Positions 10,788 to 23,456 of a stretch of DNA of 64,000 nucleotides are shown one piece after another. The notes beneath the pieces are model-generated. The model worked only from the letters and a program-made list of their open reading frames with translations. It was not told the origin of the DNA and did not search any database. The stretch's first letter is position 1; every line of letters starts with the position of its first letter. This DNA is from Scilla litardierei (taxonomy: Eukaryota > Streptophyta > Magnoliopsida > Asparagales > Asparagaceae). The stretch covers positions 565,431,281 to 565,495,280 of the forward strand of contig CM061142.1 in NCBI GenBank assembly GCA_030789695.1. The letters are read 5' to 3'. The translations under genes and the position numbers were made by a program.

Positions 10788-13700
10788 CTATCCAAATTAA
10801 GCCCAAACTAATTACAATTAAAATACATTATTAGCGTATATTAGATGTTCATTTTGAGAATATGGTATATGTTCAATTAAAATACTCCCATTTACATAAT
10901 CAAGCTCTTCATTTTTGAAATTAACATTTTGAAATTCAATTGGGTACATGATAATACAAAATTAACATGATATCAAGTTTAGCATTAAAAAATTACACAT
11001 TCATTAGAATCTTTGAATTTTTGCTACTTCTATGTGTCCTGAGAATTTTTGAATATATCTGAATTATCTCAATCCTCAGGACACATATATCTGAATATTT
11101 GATTAGGATCACTTGAGAATTTTTGCATTCTAGCATTGCTTCTATGATCCTCAGGACACTTTGAGTAGTCAAAAATGAATTTCAGAATTTGAGTAGTTAT
11201 TGAACTTCAATTTCAAATGCACAAATTCCATATCTGCCGAAATTTTAAGCAACATGACACAAAAAAATTGATTAGCATTCCTTATTTTTGGGTCCTGTCA
11301 TTTAACCAAAATTTTGGGTCCTGTTGGTTATAACATAGATTAGCATAAGGAATGCTAATCAATTTTGGCATTCCTTATGTTATGCTAATCAATTAACATA
11401 GAGAATTGATAAAAAAAATTTTGGTCCTGTTGGTAATAACATAGAGAATTTTGCTTATAAGCAACAGGACATTCATTCACGTAGATAATTTTGGTTATAA
11501 CATAGAGAATTTTGGCTATATGCAACAGGACATAGAGAATTTTGGTTATGAATGTTGGTTATAACCAAATTCATATGAGCAACAACAAAAATTCATAACA
11601 AAAATTCATAACAAAAAATTCATAATTCAGATATTCAGATAGGAATACAAATATTCTCTTGAACTGAATGTACATAAAATTTTTGAATGTACTGAATGTA
11701 CATATTTTTAAGTACATATTTCTGAGGAATTCTCAAGAGTACTCCTGAATGTACTAAATTTCACATTCAGTACAACTTTTAAGTACTCCTGAATATTTAC
11801 ATGACAATGAATGGGTTATCCTTGAGAATATCCTGATAACAATCAATTTTTGAATTTGAAGATTTTTTAAGTACTCATGTTATGCCTATCATTGTTATGG
11901 CTATCAGGATATTCATAACAATGATAGCCATAACAATGATATTCATTGTTTTTTGAAGATTTTTTAATTAGTCCTATTATGGCTATCATTGTTTTAAATT
12001 TGAAGAATTTTTAAGTACTCCTGTTATATTTAAGTATACTCCTGTTATGAATATCCTGATATCATTGTTATGGCTATATTTAAGTACTCCTGTGATAATT
12101 CAGGATATCAGTTCGCATATATGTTACAGTAATTAAGACATGAATGAATGAAGATTATGTTCAAACTATCAGTTCTCAATTTGAATGAAGATGAATGAAG
12201 ACAGGAATGAATGAAAATTATCAGTTCTCAATTTGAAGTGTAAATCAAAAATTTTTGTAATCACATATATTCAAACTTAAAATATATGTCCAAACTTAAA
12301 ATATAGATTTTATGTTCAAACTTCAAACTTAAAATTCAAACTAAAATTCAAGAAATTTATAACCAATTCTCTAAATTCATAACCAAGTCATAACCAATTC
12401 TCTCAAACCAATTCATAACCAATTCTCTAAATTTTTGTCCGTGTTTTTTTGCAAACATCTCAATTCAGTAGCACATGGACAGAAATTTATATATTCTCAA
12501 GTATTATTTAAAAACATCTAGAAATTTTATACATAGGTGAGAATACTACACATGCTTACAATGTGTATTATCCAGTTTACTTGAACTTTAGCATATCCCA
12601 GTCCAAGTAACTAAAATTCAAAGTCAAAATTCAAATTGAGAATATATCATATAACAATTCAAATTGATATTCAAAATTCCAATTCATATACAAAATCCCA
12701 ATTCAATTCACATATTCAAAATTGTTACTTGACAGGATATTGCTCTCCCAATTCAATTCAATTCACATATCCCAATCTTGAACTCAATTGTTCATATCCC
12801 AGGATATTGCTAGGATCCAGTTACTTGAAATTTAGCATCCCACTTCAAAATTGAGTTCAAAAATGATGAAGAGAATGATGAATATGTGAATATCAAATTC
12901 ATTCACATATATTTTACAGTAATAAAAAATGAAATTGATTCAAAAATATTTCATGGAATACTCAATTTGAAGTGTATGCAGTATATTGAACTTAAACTTG
13001 ACTAATATTCAATAGTGCAGTATTCTTAGCAATACAATTTTCTTATCATTTTCTCTTCAATGTATTCTGATCAAAAAAATTCCAAATAAGCTCATCATTT
13101 TAACCCAATTTACTCATATGTACTGGAATGATAGGGAAATTTACTTATATGATTAAATACATGGACTTATGTTATTTAGCACCAAAAATTTCATTGTATC
13201 ATGCTATTCTGGAAGTAATGGCCAAAATTAAGTAAGTATGAGTCCAGGATAATCAACTTTTGACAATTACAACATAAGAACACACAAAAACAAACAATAT
13301 CATGTGATTGAGGAAATTTCCAGTTTGCATATGTCCTGGAAATTTCCAGTTGATGCAAACTAACATGTCCAGTATCTCCTCTCCAAGGAAATTTGGTTAT
13401 GTGTATTATTTGAGGATGTTTTTGGATAATATATAATATATAAGCCTAAAATCATAATTGGGGATCCCCAAATTATTATTTGAGGATGTTTTTGGATCCA
13501 AGGAAATTTCCAACTATTATTTGAGGATGTTTTTGGGGATCCCCAAGTATTATCCAAAAACATCCCTAAATTATTATTAATATTAGAAGTGATCCAAGGA
13601 AATTTCCAAGATAATGTATAAGCCTAAAATCATCCTCAATCCTATCATTGCTAACCAAAATTAGTTTCTTTTGCTTTGGACTAAAAATCATCAATCCTGT

Positions 13701-16700
13701 CATTGATAAAAATCCTGTCATTGCCATGAATTTGAGGAATTGGGGAAGACAAAATAACTCATATACATACCCAAAGGTAAACAGATCAACAAAATTTCCT
13801 GATTGAGGAAATCATCAAATTCATACCCAAAAAAACATTTCAGACATGCTCATAGTTTTTTTGTCCATTGATAATCATTTGAAATGTTTTTTTTGAAATG
13901 CATTGCCATCTAATGGTAATGTGATTTGTTTGAATCTTGGCAAATTGATTTGAATAGCAGGACAATGCCATTGATAATCCTGGCCAAATGATAATGTGAA
14001 GTGTATTCATTTAGAAAAAAATGGACTGAAATGTTTTGTTTGAAATCCTGGCAATGCATTGTCAAGTGAAATGATTTGTTTTTATCACATTGTTTGAAAT
14101 CCTAGCAATGGCAATGCATTGCTGAAATGAATTTGCCAAACTATCACATTATTTGAAATCCTGGCAATGGCAATGCATTTCTCAATGTTTGAAATCCTGG
14201 CAATGGCAAATTCATTGTTTGAAATCATGACAATGCATTGCCAGGAATGCATTGCCATTGCCAATGCATTGTCATTGCCAGGATTTCTGAAATTAATTTG
14301 AAATCCTGGCAATGGCAATGCATTGTCCTGTGAAATGATTTGATTGAAATCCTGGCAATGGCAATGCATTTCACATTTGGCATTTTTATCTAAATGAAAA
14401 TCAGTTGCCATTTTTATCTAAATGGATTCAAACTCTTACCCAAATGATAATGTGAGACTAAATTTCAAACTCTTACCCAAAACCAATTGCACCAAATTAC
14501 ACATATTGAACCAATTGCACCAAATCATTTTATTGAATGAAAATCATTTCAGGATAGTCAATTTAGTTTAGCATCTATCCTATATTTATTTTAGCAGTTT
14601 CAGATTTTACCAGTTTTTATCCATTGGTTTGCAATACATATGAAATAGAATATTGACAGTCCTTATATCATTTTTGATAACCCAAAATTCTCTATTTTTG
14701 ATAAACATATAGAAGTGATAAACATATGAGAAAGTAGAGAATTTAGCATATGAAAAAAACAATTTTTTTGGGTCCTGTCAATGAGAATTATAACAACAGA
14801 ATAATTGAATACATAATGCAAATCATTGGCATTCCAATCAAATTGACATTGAACTCAAATTATCAAAGTATCATTTCAAATGCAAATGAACTCATAGGCA
14901 TTCAAAGTATCATTTTATACACAGAACCATTTCAAATTCTCAAATTCTCAAATTTCAAATTTCAAATGATCACTGTTTTCCATAACAAAAACTCAAATCC
15001 ATGATGAAGCTGAAACATTCAAGCTCAAGCTTGCAATATAAACTTGATGTGAAGAACTCAACACTTTGGTTTTGGATTAAATATTTGCAGGACAAATTAA
15101 CATTGCAGGACAAATATTTAAACCAAAATTTTTGAATGCCTCTTTGATTTCAAGCTCAAGCTTGCAATATAAGCTTGCAATACAATTCTCTCAAACTCAC
15201 CAACGGTTGAGGCGAAGAGGAGGTGGATGAAGCCCTCAAACCCACACCAAGAGTTGAGTTGCTGAGGCCATGATGAAGCTGAAAAAGCTGCAATGTGAGG
15301 GTAAATTAAAAGAAAAAATTGTGAGTGCCATATAAAAGTTTTATATAAATTTACATGATCAACAGGACATCCATATATGGATAGCAAACAGGAAATTTGA
15401 AATAGCAAACATGATCAACCAGGACATTTGAAATGGCAAATTTGAAATGTTTCCAATAGCAAACAGGAAATTTGATAATTTCAGAGATATATAAAATGAA
15501 ATCTCAATTTCAACACCAACATTTGATAATTTCAAGGTCAACATTTTTCTTATATCATCAACATTTCAAGCTCTCTTTTATGCAGGTATAATCTTGTTAA
15601 CTTCATTATTAAATTTTCAAAGTAACAAAATTTAACAAAATGTCCTGTTATGACATCAAAGTAACATGACATCAAAGTAAAATAATCAACAGAATTTAAC
15701 ATGAAAATGAAAATAATCAACAGAATTTCATGAGGACACTTTCCTGTTAACATGAGTCAACAGGACACTTTGAAACTCAATTCTCTCAACATGAAAATGA
15801 AGAGCTTATTCATAACATCAAAGTAACAAAAAAACCACATTTTGAAACTCAATTCTCTCAACATTCAACAGGACACTGAAAGCAGAGAAATTGATGCATT
15901 GGATTTATTTTGAATACATGAATTGGGTCCTGTCAACTATTTTGAATTCATGATTTATTTTGCAAACATGTTCACAATTTTAGAAATCAAATCTTGAGAA
16001 ATTGATCAAGCTTGAGAACATTTTGATTTCTAACCTGTTAACCATTTAACCATTTAACCATCATTTTTGAGAAACCAACAATTTAACCATTTAATCCTGT
16101 TAACCATCAATTTGTCAAACATGAAAAAATTGATCAAATCCTCAAGATGGTTCTCAAGCTTGAGAAATTTAAGCAAACATGTTAATCAAGCTTGAGAAAT
16201 TTGATTAATCCTGTTAACATGTTCAAAATGTTCGAAATCAAGCTTGAGAAATTTGATTAATCCTGTTAACATGATCAAAATGTTAGAAATCAAGCTTAAG
16301 AAATTGAGAACCATTTAATCCTGTTAACCAAGCTTGAGAAATTGATCAAATCCTGTTAACCATTTAACCATCCAAGATTGAGAACCATCCAAACATGTTC
16401 AACTATTTTGGGTCATGTTAACCATTTAACCATCCAAGCTCATGTTAACCATTCAACTATTTTGGGTCATGTTAACCATTTAACCATTTAACCATTTAAA
16501 CATAAAAGCTCATGTCAAGATATCATAAAACTCCTGTCAAGCTATACATACACAGTTAAATAACCATAAAAGCAAGCTCATTCTTAAGCATTATAAATGA
16601 TTCATAACCACCAATTCATAAAACTCATGTCAAGTTATCTTGAATGTTGGTTTTCATGCAAAATATATAAACTTCAAAGACAAAAATTTCAGAGATATAT

Positions 16701-18378
16701 AAAATGAAATCTCATAACCATATACAAAAGTCTCATAAACAATTTTATAACTTCATAGACAAAATACTCACCTATCTTGAATGTTATCAACTTCAGGAAA
16801 AAAATTCAAATAATATGCTAAACCCAACATTCAAACCCATTAAATTGAACTTGCAAGTTTACAAAATCCATTCTTTTTAACCCAACATTCAGTTGCAACA
16901 AAAGTGAAACCTGAATGAAATTTTTAAACCAACAAAAAAATATAAACTTGCAAGCTATCTTGAATGTGTGTGTAATTGCTAAACCCAACATTCAAAAAAC
17001 TGATATGCATATTATTTCAAGATTAACATTCAAAAACCTGATATTGATAGTGCAAATTGATAACCTGATCCATAAAAATTTCTTCTCAAATTCAATTCAG
17101 AAGTGCATAAATGAAAAATGGACTGAAAAATTTGAATAATTTCATTCTCAAAATTTCATTCTCAAAATTTTGAGAATGAAATGCAATATTAAATCATTCT
17201 CAAAAATGATAACCAATCAAAAAAAATACCAATCTCCGAAATTTCAGGTCAAATAAAACAAATAACAGGGACAATATAAAAAAATATTGTATTCTCACCT
17301 ATCTTGAGCATAACATCAAATACAACATCAACAATGATTGACAAAAATTTTAAATTGCAACATGTATTCAACTTGCAATATCATCAAATACTACAGGACT
17401 GACAGTTGCAAATTCTCAAATTGACTAAAATTTTTGTCCTTGTTTTTTTTGCAAACATCTCTATCCTGTCAAGCTATACACAGAGAAATGATTCATAACA
17501 ATAAAAGCAAGCTCATTCTTAAGTAATATAAATGATTCATAACCACCAATTCTCTTATCCAAGCAACTTGCTTTTATGGTTATCCATTATATAAGCAATT
17601 CATCATGTATAAGCAAGTTCAGGTTATCCATTATATTTATGTAAGAATGATCTATTATCCAACTACACATAACACCCAATTACACATAAACATAACACCT
17701 AATTTATATGTGTAATTACACATAAATTCAGCCCTAAAATGAGTGAAGCAAATATTAGAAGCATGTCAATTACATATGCAATAACATGGCAATGACAGGA
17801 TTAGTGTTGTGACAGGATTTTGGAAATTTGCATGAAAGTGTCCTGTTAAAAAAATAAACAAAATGAAGCAAATCAGCAAGCTCTCATCCAACATTAAAAT
17901 TTTCATTAACAAATTAAAAAAATCATCAAGCTCTGATCAAGCTCTTATCAGCAAGCTCTTATCATTAACAAATTAACAAATTCATAGTAAAAAAATCTTC
18001 ACAGGACACTGTCATGCAAAAATGAAGAGATTATCAAAATGAAAATTTCTGAATATTGCATAGAGAATGTTGGGAATATTGCATAGAGAATTCAGTTATT
18101 TAGTTATTTTTGAATATGAGAAAAACAATATTGCATAGAGAATTAAAATAGAGAATTGATAAACATAGAGAATTGGCATTCCTTATTTTTGATATCATTT
18201 TTGATAACCCAAAATTCTCTATTTTTGATAAACATAGAGAATTGATAAACATTCATGTATGTGATTCAGTTTAACATATGAGAAGTAGAGAATTTTGCAT
18301 ATGAAAAAAACACTATTTCTGAATAACATAATGCTAATCAACAGAATACATAATGCTAATCATCCAATCAAACTCACC
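10788..18378. other. AT-rich, locally shuffled low-complexity interior of the Helitron
   Basis: No gene or protein motif was found in either strand over about 7.6 kb. Short words are reused locally in many arrangements: GGCAATGGCAATGCATT around 14.1-14.4 kb, CCATTTAACCATTTAACC around 16.0-16.5 kb, ATTATTTGAGGATGTTTTTGG around 13.4-13.5 kb, and ATAACATAGAGAATTTTGG around 11.4-11.5 kb. This fits slippage and local duplication rather than coding sequence. If transcription starts near 18.7 kb, this would be one giant intron of the replicase gene. That is an inference. Confidence 0.6.
15201..15300 (-). other. Second exon-like segment with a strong donor
   Basis: A patch of mixed composition ends on the minus strand at 15201 with CAACCGTTG|GTGAGTTTGA. 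It resembles the segment at 18379-18790, which ends CACGCTGG|GTGAGTTTGA. Both contain a CTTCATCA/CTTCATCCA and CACCTCC/CTCCTC stretch just before the donor. It is either a duplicated untranslated exon or an alternative one. Confidence 0.35.
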
Positions 18379-18790
18379 CAGCGTGGAGGTGGAGAGGAAG
18401 TGATGAAGCTCTCAAGCTCTCAAACTCAAACTCAGCAAACCGTGGAGAAGCTCAAAGCGCTGCAATGGGGGGGCTCTGCTCAATGTGCTTACTCTTCGTG
18501 ATAATTGAGGTAGAAGAAGAAGAGGGTGATCTACGTGATGTGATGCTTGGCGTTTGTGAAGGAAGAAGAAGAGGAAGCTGGAGGTAGAAGAAGCTAGAGG
18601 TAGAAGAAGCTGAGATTAGCTGCGCTCTCAAACTCAAAATCAAAATCCCAAACCTTTCACTCACAAATTTTGATCTGATATTGGCGTGGGTGATTTGATC
18701 AAAAAACCATTCCCGCCCTAAAGTTCCCTCAAAAATTTTGATGTGAAGAAGCAAACGAAAAGTTTGAATTCAAATTTTTTATAAAAAAAT
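18379..18790 (-). promoter_or_regulatory. Putative 5' exon or leader of the Helitron transcript
   Basis: A short patch of balanced composition in AT-rich surroundings lies about 0.4-0.8 kb inside the Helitron 5' end. It is rich in CTTCTTC and CTCC tracts on the minus strand and ends at 18378 with a consensus donor (GG|GTGAGT). A 100-codon open frame (18452-18754) has no recognisable domain and is probably leader sequence. The position, pyrimidine-rich content and donor fit a first, mostly untranslated exon. Confidence 0.4.
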
Positions 18791-20369
18791 GAGAGGAATG
18801 AGAAGCTGTGTGATAGGAGGTGATGTGATTTGAGGGAAATTAAAAAAAAATTTCATATCATACCTTATATACAAACTATCATACCCTATTTAAATTTTTT
18901 TTCAAAATTCAATATCTCCTATCTCAATTTCTCATCATACCCTATATACTCTATCTATATAAACATCACACCAAATTACATATAAACACAAACAAATTCT
19001 CTTATCCATTTTCTCTTATCCATTTTCTCTTAACCAAAATCTCTTATACAACAATACACATATCCACATACAACAATACACATAACCAATATCTCTTATC
19101 CAATTTCTCTTATCCAAAAACCCATGATAACATCCCTGTTTTATAATATAGATTCATGCATTTATACTCATAAATATAAACTATGTATTATGGCACACAA
19201 TTAATTATAATTTTCAAAAATTTTATAAATCATATCTATATATGATAGTTGAACCTGAAGTTCAAAATCAAATATCAATACCCTTCTGACCAAACAAAAT
19301 ACGCGGGATTATGCGAAAACTATTTATGCCATCTTCTTAAAGATGCGCACTACGCGGTAAATAGATCTCATAGATCTATGGTCTATATGGACCAATATGG
19401 ACACTAGGAGTATGCCATTACACTGCTTAACTCTTTTTGAGTAATCTCATTTTACAAGGAAAGATTCTTGAATCTAGCCTTAAGTATAAGCTCATTCCTG
19501 AAGTCGTGGCTTAATAAATAAGTGAGAAATAATTTATGACATTCGCACCCACGTATTTATTCCCTTTAAGCATGTTTCTCTATCCACATAAAAACTGAAT
19601 GACTCAAGAAAATAATGGCCTGAAGACCATATAGAAGCATTCAAATGGACTGTCAAAAGTCCCACATATACTTAAAAAGTGGAAGTATAGAAACAAGCTC
19701 ATTCCCTAGTATATATCTCATAATAAAGACTATTGTTTATTATTCCTTATAAATAACAATATGGAAGACTGAAAACAGGGGAAGTCCAGGACCAACTATG
19801 TCCGGATATAAAACGAAGAAAGTGAAGATACGATATACCTCGACATGGAATAAGTAATGGAAAACCAAGATCAGACACAGAAGTTCTGATAAGATCCATA
19901 TTTTTGTTGCAATATGAAAGGTCATTAATTTATGTCATAGATAACATATACAAAGCAAGTCTAAAGACGTAAGTCGATCTAGCTATTGTATACTTAGTTA
20001 TTCTCCGAGAAAACATGGACATTTGAAAACAAAATTAATCTATTGCCATAACATAATTATTAGTGAGTTCCAACATAAGTATAGATGTATGCTTTCAAAA
20101 ACATTTCTCCTAATAATAATCAAATAGAAAACTATTTTTGGGACGTCAGACTTGAGATTCAGGCTTTACAAACTTGAATACTCTATATGAGGATGCCCAA
20201 TACTCTAAAAAATCTAGAATAGAAACTTACCCAGTTTCGATGGATATTCGTTAAAATGAAATCCCTCATTAATGACTCAAGAATATTGAGTGTTCAAATG
20301 GACTTTCATAAATCCTACATAAATTCGAAAAGAGGAATTAAATGGAAGACATGCAGTGTCCAGAATCGT

Positions 20370-20916
20370 CCAACCACCACACCAGAAGCCGGCATCTCTC
20401 CAGGAAAAACAGCTACGGTCGAATAAATCAATAGTTGGCCCGGCCAAAGCTTATAGATCGGTTGGCGCTGGATCTAGGGTATCGTACTCAGGGGAAAGCA
20501 CTCGTATCAAGACAGAGCGCAGAGAGAGACCACTGCTAATACTAATTGCGTAGGTAAAGATAGAAAGACGCATCCAGCACCTTTTCTTGAAGACATACTC
20601 TTGGGAAACTACTCCTAGCTAGCTCTACTTGAGGAAGAACTCCTAGGTTTGGTTGTGCTACTATTTGTGCTGAGCAAAAATAGGCTTTAGAGAGGAAAGA
20701 ACGGGAGGCGTCGTCGGAATGTGGAATGGTGGATGCAGAAAGAACTCCAGAAGTTTCCCAGTCAACAATTTTCCCTTCTATGCTCTTTGGGGTTGCTTGC
20801 ATTGGTTCTTGAATTGGACAACCCCACTCTCGCTTGATGCTTTGAATAGCCTAGCTTCGTACCAGAACAATAAGAGGATCCGGGGGCAGAGCCCTTGTGT
20901 TCGGCCTGTACTTTAG
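20370..20916. other. Patch of foreign composition, possibly organellar DNA
   Basis: About 550 bp of roughly balanced GC sits abruptly inside AT-rich copia remnant. It contains blocks such as GGAAACTACTCCTAGCTAGC and GAACGGGAGGCGTCGTCGG and has no transposon motif. The style is that of plant mitochondrial spacer DNA. The short frames at 20356-20553 and 20542-20802 have no recognised domain. The organellar origin is an inference from composition only. Confidence 0.35.
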
Positions 20917-22329
20917 AACGATATAATATGTCACCATGGATTGATGATGCAAAACATCATTAACCCATCCTATAAATCTGAAGAACACAAAGTTTTTTCA
21001 GAAGGGTGCGTTTTAATTGTCCCATTTAACGGAAAAAATGATTACGAGATCATCTCCGCTACCATGGACATTGACTCTCAAAACTATCATCGTTAAAATA
21101 ATAAGACTTTTGGGCGTCTTGAGAGTTTTGAGGCATAAAAGTGGACTTGTCCACTCACTACATAGGGCTGATGATGCACTTTAGTGTACTCATCCATATT
21201 TACTCTAAAATGGTCATAATCAAACCTACTATCCAACCGTAATCCGGTTTTTTTTCACATCATATGTGACACATTATTAAATGGTGGGAATAATGGATAA
21301 TACTGAGAAATCAGCCATATTTTGCAACTAGAATAAAGTTGGACACCATGGAGCCTGTGTTCACACCCAAAATGGTTATATGAATTAATCATTAAAGTGA
21401 TTAAATGGATTACTCATCCGTTAAAAATCCAGTTGCTGGTGACTACATGGGGACATGCAATTACACTGCATACCATCAAAACGCCTCCTTAGAACCTATT
21501 TATATAGGCCTGATCACCATATATTAACAATTTCCGAGAACTCCCAGTAGAGGAAGCGTTTAGAGCATATCTTATAGATTGTGCCATGATGTGTTCACAT
21601 CCACATAGCACCACTATGAAACATCAAAGTGCCGTCTTAGAACTATTTATCGGGCGTAATTAACCCAGATAAACAGATTTAGAGCACTCCAAATGGGGGG
21701 AAGCATTTAGAGCACATATCATAGATTGTGCCTTGATGAGTCATCATATAAAGAATCGATAGTGAATATTAGACCGTGAAGATCCTTCACATTCAGACCT
21801 CTTTAATTTTCTAGTATTAGGTCCAACATGGATATTACCATCAATCCTGAGATTGAAGCTTAGTTGAACATTTCAAATATCATAAACCGTGATGAGATCC
21901 TAAAGATCCACACTGCTAAAATTGTTAAACAGTTTTCGGACATATTTACTGACGATCCGAATATTGTCAAATTCACATATCTCGGTTGCTAAAAATCCAA
22001 CTAGGATTGACATACCAAAAATAATGGATGCAATCCACTAGTAGCAGAAGTGGATGTTCTCAATGAATGATAAGACATATCACGAGGCTCCAAAGAGAGG
22101 AAAACTCTTGGAGACTTTTAAACAATACCACCATAGAAAAGTGAGCTCATCACCATATTCCAGAACCTCTAGAAGAGATGAATATGGAATAAATTGAAAT
22201 ATTATTGAATAATGTACGTACAAGGGGAGATGTTTGGATTAAAACACACTTGTCGACAATTACTCACATTTCACTTTGCCGTTTAAATGATAATTATAAA
22301 TATTGTTCCACACTCCGTTTCCTAAAGCA

Positions 22330-22470
22330 AACGTAGATATTGGCCAAAAATGTGGAACGAGTCAATAATAAGTTGAGCTGGACTCACTTATGAAATGTGA
22401 AGTGTTTGGACCTGAAGTCTTGATATCAAAAGATATCAAACCTGTGGGCATAGTGAGTACTGTATTAACA
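22330..22470 (+). pseudogene. Copia reverse-transcriptase N-terminal remnant
   Basis: The plus-strand translation reads ELDSLMKCEVFGPEV and continues to a DIKPVG motif. This is the start of the copia reverse transcriptase, where the polyprotein passes from integrase to RT. Upstream codons contain stops, and the frame is lost shortly after the VG. This fixes the host element of the Helitron as a Ty1/copia element on the plus strand, the same strand as the LTR at 1189-1482. Confidence 0.65.
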
Positions 22471-22656
22471 CAACTATAAATAAATAAAATCGTATGCTAT
22501 AAGTGACATGCTATAGCTTATATGTTTATTTCACTGAAATCAGGAAGCAAGTAAGATGAGAGTGACTCACACACGAAATAAATCTGATGCATCAGGCTCC
22601 CTGGTTATGTTTGCGAAATTCCAGCGACTGTCAAAGGAAAATTTGGTTTTTGCTGA

Positions 22657-23396
22657 TGTTTAATCATTGGGCCGACATTCGAGATAACTCGACTGACAGA
22701 TGACTAAGGCCCACGGGGCCCACAAGAGAAGCCCGATATTGACTCGATCAAAGCCCATTGGCCAATCGACCGTTGCATTCCCCTCACTCGAACGTGGGAT
22801 TAAAGACGGGCTCGTACTTCACAGGAATGTGTCCGACATTCACTCCTATTAAATGGGGGAGATCGTGGACCCACAATGGGTGGCCATTATCTCGCCAACG
22901 TCACTAAAGGGACCCAGGATGCCTATAAATAGGAAAATGGTTCCAATTCTAAGGTATGATATCTAAGACATAGAACTCTACTTTCTCAGCTTATATTTCT
23001 TACACTATAGAGCATGCGACGACAGATCTGAGGCGAACCTCCGTATGTCGATCTCAGCTGCTTCAAGCTCCCTCTCATCCGTATGTTCCCATACTAACTT
23101 AAGCATCAGAGGGGATTTGGGTTGGAACCCATTTATGACCCCCCTAATGTATCTCTGTGGTATAGATTGACGAGTCTCCATCTCCTGCGAGGGTCGCCTA
23201 CGAGCTTCCCAACCTCGAGCGATCGACGTTCAAGCTGATCAACGGTTGATCGAGCATCACCTCATCATCTACCTCCATCACTCGAGCCATGTTCTCCCAA
23301 CCTAGGGTCCCACTTCACCTATTAACGAGGCTCCGACTTAGAACAAAGAGCCCACGTCAGCTTGACAACTGTCTCGGTCATTTTTGGCCTTAACAG
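22657..23396 (+). repeat. 5' LTR of Tat-1 (Ty3/gypsy)
   Basis: The 740-bp LTR begins TGTTTAATC and ends CCTTAACA. It is followed directly by a gypsy primer-binding site containing TTTGGCGCCGT. It has a clear TATAAATA at 22924-22931. The five bases before it are GCTGA, the expected target-site duplication. The end is firm; the start is inferred from TG and composition. Confidence 0.7.
22924..22931 (+). promoter_or_regulatory. TATA box of the Tat-1 LTR
   Basis: TATAAATA lies inside the 740-bp LTR, about 470 bp before its end, as expected for the U3/R border. Confidence 0.6.
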
Positions 23397-23397
23397 T

Positions 23398-23412
23398 TTG
23401 GCGCCGTATGTG
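23398..23412 (+). other. Primer-binding site of Tat-1
   Basis: TTTGGCGCCGTATGT lies one base after the LTR end. TGGCGCCGT-type primer sites are widespread in plant Tat-like gypsy elements. Confidence 0.7.
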
Positions 23413-23456
23413 GAAAACTATTTACTAGCTCGACATCCCGAAGCCGACGAAAAGCA

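Larger units (their letters stand above)
2893..19152 (-). mobile_element. Large, apparently complete Helitron
   Basis: Read on the minus strand, the element starts at 19152 with TCTATATTATAAAACAGGG, preceded by A. It ends at 2893 with a GC-rich hairpin, a short AT spacer and CTAG, followed by T. These are the canonical plant Helitron features: 5' TC, a 3' hairpin plus CTRR, insertion between A and T, and no target-site duplication. The cargo in transcription order is a promoter-proximal segment near 18.4-18.8 kb, 7.6 kb of AT-rich low-complexity DNA, an array of six repeated exons, the Rep/helicase gene, a cryptic six-exon unit and subterminal repeats. No stop or frameshift is visible in the replicase, so it may be or have been autonomous. 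Confidence 0.85.
19153..22656 (+). mobile_element. Right internal part of the degenerate copia element
   Basis: The sequence resumes after the Helitron and is interrupted again at 22657 by the LTR of Tat-1. It has no open frame of note. The right end carries a recognisable copia reverse-transcriptase remnant (22330-22470), which sets the strand. Apart from the odd patch at 20370-20916 it is AT-rich and heavily mutated. No 3' LTR is seen; it would lie beyond the window. Confidence 0.6.

Noticed and set aside
9545..10800. Plus-strand frames of 63-88 codons repeated across the exon array
   Set aside because: They are opposite-strand shadows of the duplicated exons, which have matching splice sites and homology to the main exon on the minus strand.
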